Shown in pieces: positions 60,201 to 64,000 of a stretch of 64,000 nucleotides of DNA. The stretch is taken from contig NGZR01000003.1 of the NCBI GenBank assembly GCA_002197995.1, forward strand, positions 868,001 through 932,000. Reading direction: 5' to 3'. How positions within the stretch are numbered: position 1 is the stretch's first letter; every line of letters starts with the position of its first letter. This stretch comes from Gaeumannomyces sp. JS-464 (lineage: Eukaryota; Ascomycota; Sordariomycetes; Magnaporthales; Magnaporthaceae). Under the pieces are notes generated by a model, which searched no databases, was not told the DNA's origin, and saw only the letters and a list, made by a program, of their open reading frames with translations. Both the position numbers and the translations under genes were made by a program.

Positions 60201-60996
60201 CGATATAATCGATCAAGTGTTTGGTCAGGTCGGCTAGCCAGCGGAACGGCTCGAAAAACCGGATGTATTCGATGCCCGGTGCGCCCAGTTTATACCAGAT
60301 GCCGTCCTTTTTACGGTTCAAAGTCGACCGGATCCAGATGTTGTCGCCGACCGTGTGGTTGTCTACACCGTAGTTGCCGACAGAGAGCTCCTCGAAGGCG
60401 ACATGCCGCAACTGGTACTTTTGGACACGGTTTTGGCCCTTGGAGAGGGTGCCGTCGAAGAACAGAGTACTTTTCCCGTTTCGGAAAAGCTCGTGCGGTG
60501 TGAGGTCGCCTGAGTACCGACTGTTGTCGGACACTGCAAAGTCGTCGAGGTAATACTCGTCATCTTCGCTGTGGTCGACATCGCCCTCCGTCTGAGCGCG
60601 ACGGCGACGTCGGTCGCTCTGGTCCAGGGCGGCCAGGGCCTTGACTTCCGAGACAGACGGGGAGAATTCACAGAACTCGGTGACAGGATTGTACGTCTTG
60701 TATAATGACCTTGGTGCCGCCAGAGTGCTTTCTGGAATGTCCACAGACACGAGACTGTCGTGGCCCAGTTGCTTTCTCAAGGGCTCACGTGATAGTGCCC
60801 GAAGCGTCTCGGGGCCCTCCGGCTCCTGCTTCGAGTGTGCTTGAAGTCCTCCGGCTTGAGGTCCTCCTGCCTAGAGTGCTGATCGTAGTCTTCACTCTCC
60901 AAAGAGCTCTCATAGTCCTCCTCGAACCCTTCCTCAGAGCCCTCCTCCAAGCGGCCGCGCAAGGGACTTGGCGACGGCGAAATCAGAGGACGGCAT
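57263..60996 (-). CDS. dim-2: DIM-2, DNA (cytosine-5) methyltransferase
   Basis: One long exon, 1244 residues after three single-base corrections (an extra base near 60945-60955, a missing base near 60840, a missing base at 58967-58974). N. crassa DIM-2 has ~1450. The start is the ATG at 60996 (MPSSDFAVAKSLARPL), followed by an acidic segment. Residues ~75-660 hold the DIM-2 N-terminal part: FEELSVGNYGVDNHTVGDNI, IRFFEPFRWLADLTKHLIDY, then BAH-like blocks with IKPGDVIST, HVTWLYHPSDTPCGNQ, NELFFSNHCSC and AEFFVRQVYL. The catalytic domain has motif I DLFAGCGNLGRGIEESG, motif IV GGSPCQGFSLL (nucleophile Cys codon 58676-58674), motif VI ILENVIS, motif VIII PQSRSRTFLL and motif X KLVGNSVARQAAL. 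The C-terminal tail has a Thr tract and is otherwise disordered. In Neurospora DIM-2 makes all cytosine methylation, guided by H3K9me3 and HP1 at RIP-mutated DNA. All catalytic motifs are present. Confidence 0.93.
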
Positions 60997-61877
60997 GACG
61001 GTGGGGGAGGATGGACGCTCACGTCGCAGTGGTCGGCTTGTGATGATGGTGATGAGAGGCCGTCGTGACGACCATGGCGACGCAGTATCAATATCGCAGA
61101 CTTATAAGAGAAAATAGAAATTAGAGGAGGGTGCCGCCGCTGGTCAAAACAACATGAAGAAGTCCTGGAATTCACAAAATGCGACGCGCGACACGTCCCT
61201 GGCTTCAATTCCGCAAGCCTCGCGCGCTCCAATCATCGCTCCACTTGAATAAACGAAGGTGACTGGCCAATGGCAGCTCGGGCGTCCCGGCTTTTGGGTT
61301 CCACCTGCCGTTTTTGGAAAGGGGGAAGAGGTGGTACAATGTGATTGGCTGAATGGAAGTGACTCGAGTTGAGTCGGTTGAAAAAAGCAGTGTAGAAAAC
61401 AGAATGGAATAAAGTGTGGAGTGAATACAGCATTATCATGTCGACAACAATGACCATAATGGAATCCTCGTCTGTGTGCCGTTTTGGTCTAAAGTTTGGC
61501 TTGACCGATTGGTGGTTGCTCAGACCCGTGTGAACTTGGGGTCTGAAGACTGGTGCACAACAACACCAAACGCAGGCCCCTCGGATCGGGTCTTGATTGT
61601 GTAAAGTAGAGCCCGAGTCTAGACCTCTCCTCGAAAGGAGAGATCTACCCTAGAATAGGACCCCACACCGACTCTTTACGTAAGGCCTAAAATTCATGCC
61701 TGATGCATTTGATACCCAACAGATCCAGTGTGACAGCAAGCCGCTCGCGGTTTTCTATTGGCAATCCCACTGAATTCTCAAAGAGGTCATGACAGTAAAC
61801 AGACTGGTTCAGCATCCGACAGGCGACAAGCGTGTATAAATTATAATAATACGAGCCATATACATACATGATTCCAG
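60997..61877. other. dim-2 promoter and PPR-gene 3' flank
   Basis: Holds a near-perfect hairpin at 61621-61646. A frame at 61687-61893 (minus) encoding a membrane-like segment may be an extension of the neighbouring gene; see that entry. Confidence 0.5.
61621..61646. repeat. 10-bp hairpin with one mismatch
   Basis: AGACCTCTCC (61621-61630) pairs with GGAGAGATCT (61637-61646) except for one C-A mismatch; the loop is TCGAAA. Role unknown. Confidence 0.4.
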
Positions 61878-64000
61878 CTACGAAGAATAACACGTTGAGA
61901 ACGAGCCACCTTGCCTCCGGCGACTCGCCTTCGAAGACGAACGGGAGTTCCTAAGATATGTACTGGCCCTCTTCCAGAATCTACCCGAGTCCCCACGGCC
62001 ACCATGGGCGGTGGCGTCATCGTCATCGTCCGACGCTTTTGCCTGGTCAGCGGCTCGGTCGGCGTATGCCTCGGCCTCGAACCGCGACGGCCACACCAGG
62101 CCGTCCACGCCGCCATAGCCGCTCTCCTCGATCAGCCGCAGCATCCGGTCCTCTAGCTCCCCCATGCATTGCGGCGACAATTGCGCCTCGGCGAACGCCC
62201 GGAACATGACAAAGGCCTCGGCCACTCTGCCCGAGTGTGCGTGTGTCGGATCCCGCGCGTCCTCAAATGTCGATGTCGCCCAGTTTCTCACCATCCACTC
62301 TACTACCCGCACCATTTCATCCACGTCCCCCAGCAGACCCAGAGTCCGGATGTAGTGTTGCAGATGGACAATGTTGACCCGATAGAAGAGCGGGGGTAGG
62401 TCCAGCTCCCAAGTCTGTGTCTCACCCCGCTCGTTTGACGATCCTTGGTCTTTTTCCAACGCTGCTGGCTCCGTGATAAGACCAAACGCGTGCTTGAGGA
62501 GCATGTGTGCGGCATATATCGCCTTTCCCTCGTCAGACATCGGATCAACCTCCTGGGACTCGACGGCTTCCAGCACACGGCGCAGAATGAGACACAACTT
62601 GTCAAACATGATCACATCCACGCCTTTGCGCCGTCGTAACAGTTCTCGGTAGATGTCCAAGAAAAGGCTCAGCGCCTTCACGCGGGTCGTATTATTGTGC
62701 TGGTTGACAAGAGCTGGCCGGGACAAGGCCCCGATAATGGTATGCCATGGCGCGAGGTAGTAGGAGGGTGTCCTCCTCAGTCTGACGCGTGCTGCTTTCG
62801 CAGCACTTTGTATGAGGTGGATTCGTTTAGGGGTGCGGAAACGCTCTTCTGTTTTGAAGTCGGGCGGCATGTGACAGAGCGCGAAGACGCAGGCGTTAAA
62901 AACGCTGCGTGGAATCCTGGTCAGCATGCCTTCGGCCTCTGAGTAGGCAAAAGTAGACGAATCTCTGCTAATCAAACGCAAAAATGCGTGCACTGCTTCT
63001 TTGTCCACCATGCCGTCGAGCAGGTATGTCGCCATCTCCTGGGGAGTCTTCGAGTGGGCAACAAGGACATCGAGACAGGGGCCAACAGGCCGCAACTGCT
63101 GGCTGCGCATTTGCTCGTAGAGCTGCTCAACAGTGGGCGGTTGAATCCTGGCTCTCTCGAAGTTGCTGAGGTTATCGTCGTGGAAAGGAAGGTTCTCTTT
63201 GGCATCGCCCGGGAGCGTCCTCGCAGTGAGGGGTACTTCGCGGGCAAATAGCCTGGCGAACATTTCGGCGTACACCTGGGTGTTCGGTGGAAGGCCCTCC
63301 TGCGGCGGGCGCTGAAAACAACCCCAGGCCTCATATGCGTTCCGGGTCGCCTTAACCTGAGCCGCCCAGTGCGAGTAAATGTTCAGAGATGCGTACTTTC
63401 CATGCCAGACCCTGGGCTTGAGAGACCGCGTCTGGACGTATGGCGATTCGCCGAGGTCGGCTCCTCCGAGCACGTCTAGAGGACGGTCAGCCAGCTCGTC
63501 AGCGTACCCGGCTTCGCGCATCATGATTCCGGCTTTGACACTCCGGCTGAGATCGTCCTCAGGCTGCCTCCTCTCGTCTTGGCCGTCCCAGTTCTGCCTG
63601 TAGGGCGGCCACGTCTTTGACAGGCGGGCTGCGACCATTTTCTCGTCCCCTGACTTTGCAAGTGCGATCAGAACCCTCCGGATAGCCCTAAACCCAAACC
63701 GGTCGATCTTTAGTGGGCGGACGAATTCGCTCGACAAGGCGAGCATCACCTTTTGTGCCCGCCAGTTGTAGCGCATCTGAGCGACCGGATGCAGGGGAGA
63801 GTTTGTCTCGAATAGCTGTAGGCAGTGGTTGAATAGGTTGCAGCGCGCGGCAAATATCTTCTCGGACCGCGTTCGGGAGAGATACCGCTCCGGGTCGAGG
63901 GGGCCCAGCTGAGATCACGTATGTAGCTGGCGGCCAAGTCGGCGATTGAGACGATGGCGGTTGGCCAGACGAGCATGACGTGGTGCGTCAGGAGCCTCAG
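61878..64000 (-). CDS. PPR-like mitochondrial protein, 5' end beyond right edge
   Basis: The frame enters from the right edge (LRLLTHHVMLVWPTAIVSI). After one missing base in GGGGG 63899-63903 it continues through LDPERYLSRTRSEKIFAARC and MRYNWRAQKVMLALSSEF to a stop at 61878; about 700 residues are visible. It is mostly helical, with paired helices reminiscent of pentatricopeptide repeats: RAIRRVLIALAKSGDEKMVA, QVYAEMFARLFA, PTVEQLYEQMRSQQLRP and LQHYIRTLGLLGDVDEMVRV. That layout suggests an organelle RNA-binding or translation factor, but I cannot name the family. The end is doubtful: one missing base near 61951 would extend it by about 90 residues to 61687, through a strong membrane segment (WLVLNVLFFVAGIMYVYG). 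No presequence is visible because the N-terminus lies outside. Confidence 0.68.

Noticed and set aside
1..64000. Transposons, CRISPR arrays, viral genes or 5S rRNA
   Set aside because: I found no transposase, reverse transcriptase, long terminal or inverted repeat pair, repeat-spacer array or 5S motif on either strand by eye.

Overview
The window is nuclear DNA of a filamentous ascomycete, most likely a Sordariomycete. Genes carry short GT-AG introns (63-142 nt), and the best matches in memory are to Neurospora-type proteins (COT-1 kinase, DIM-2 DNA methyltransferase, RSC7, TIM54, TFIIB). No bacterial operon, virus, CRISPR array or intact transposon is visible.

Layout. 1-5 kb: a tetraspan membrane protein cut by the left edge and an ASNSD1-like asparagine-synthetase-domain protein, both minus. 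5.2-5.4 kb: an initiator tRNA-Met (minus) with decayed copies of its own 3' end beside it. 7-13.4 kb, plus strand: a single-pass membrane protein, TFIIB and RSC7/NPL6. 13.3-23.2 kb: almost 10 kb without a supportable gene, leading into a CLG1/PCL-like cyclin (23.2-24.3 kb). 26.6-42.7 kb: FAM192A/Fyv6-domain protein (plus), TIM54 (minus), cot-1 (plus), PRP11/SF3A2 (minus), an SDR (minus), a PHD-finger protein (minus) and a mitochondrial class III CoA-transferase (minus). 43-55 kb is rich in surface or secreted proteins: a tetraspan protein (minus), a secreted protein with three cysteine repeats (plus), a secreted GH5 glycoside hydrolase (plus) and a mucin-like protein with a cysteine module (minus), interrupted by a VPS9-CUE Rab5 exchange factor (minus). 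57-64 kb: DIM-2 (minus) and a mitochondrial PPR-like protein cut by the right edge (minus).

Almost every conserved gene needs one or more single-base corrections, usually in a run of 2-5 identical bases, to read through. After correction, exon lengths sum to whole codons in every complete gene. I therefore read these as sequence or assembly indels, not pseudogenes; coordinates refer to the sequence as given.

Most genes are housekeeping (transcription initiation, chromatin remodelling, splicing, mitochondrial import, vesicle traffic, polarity signalling) and are not functionally linked. The points most worth a second look are the three-repeat secreted protein, the tRNA-iMet 3' fragments, the long gene-free leader of the cyclin, the SDR with two altered signature motifs, and DIM-2.
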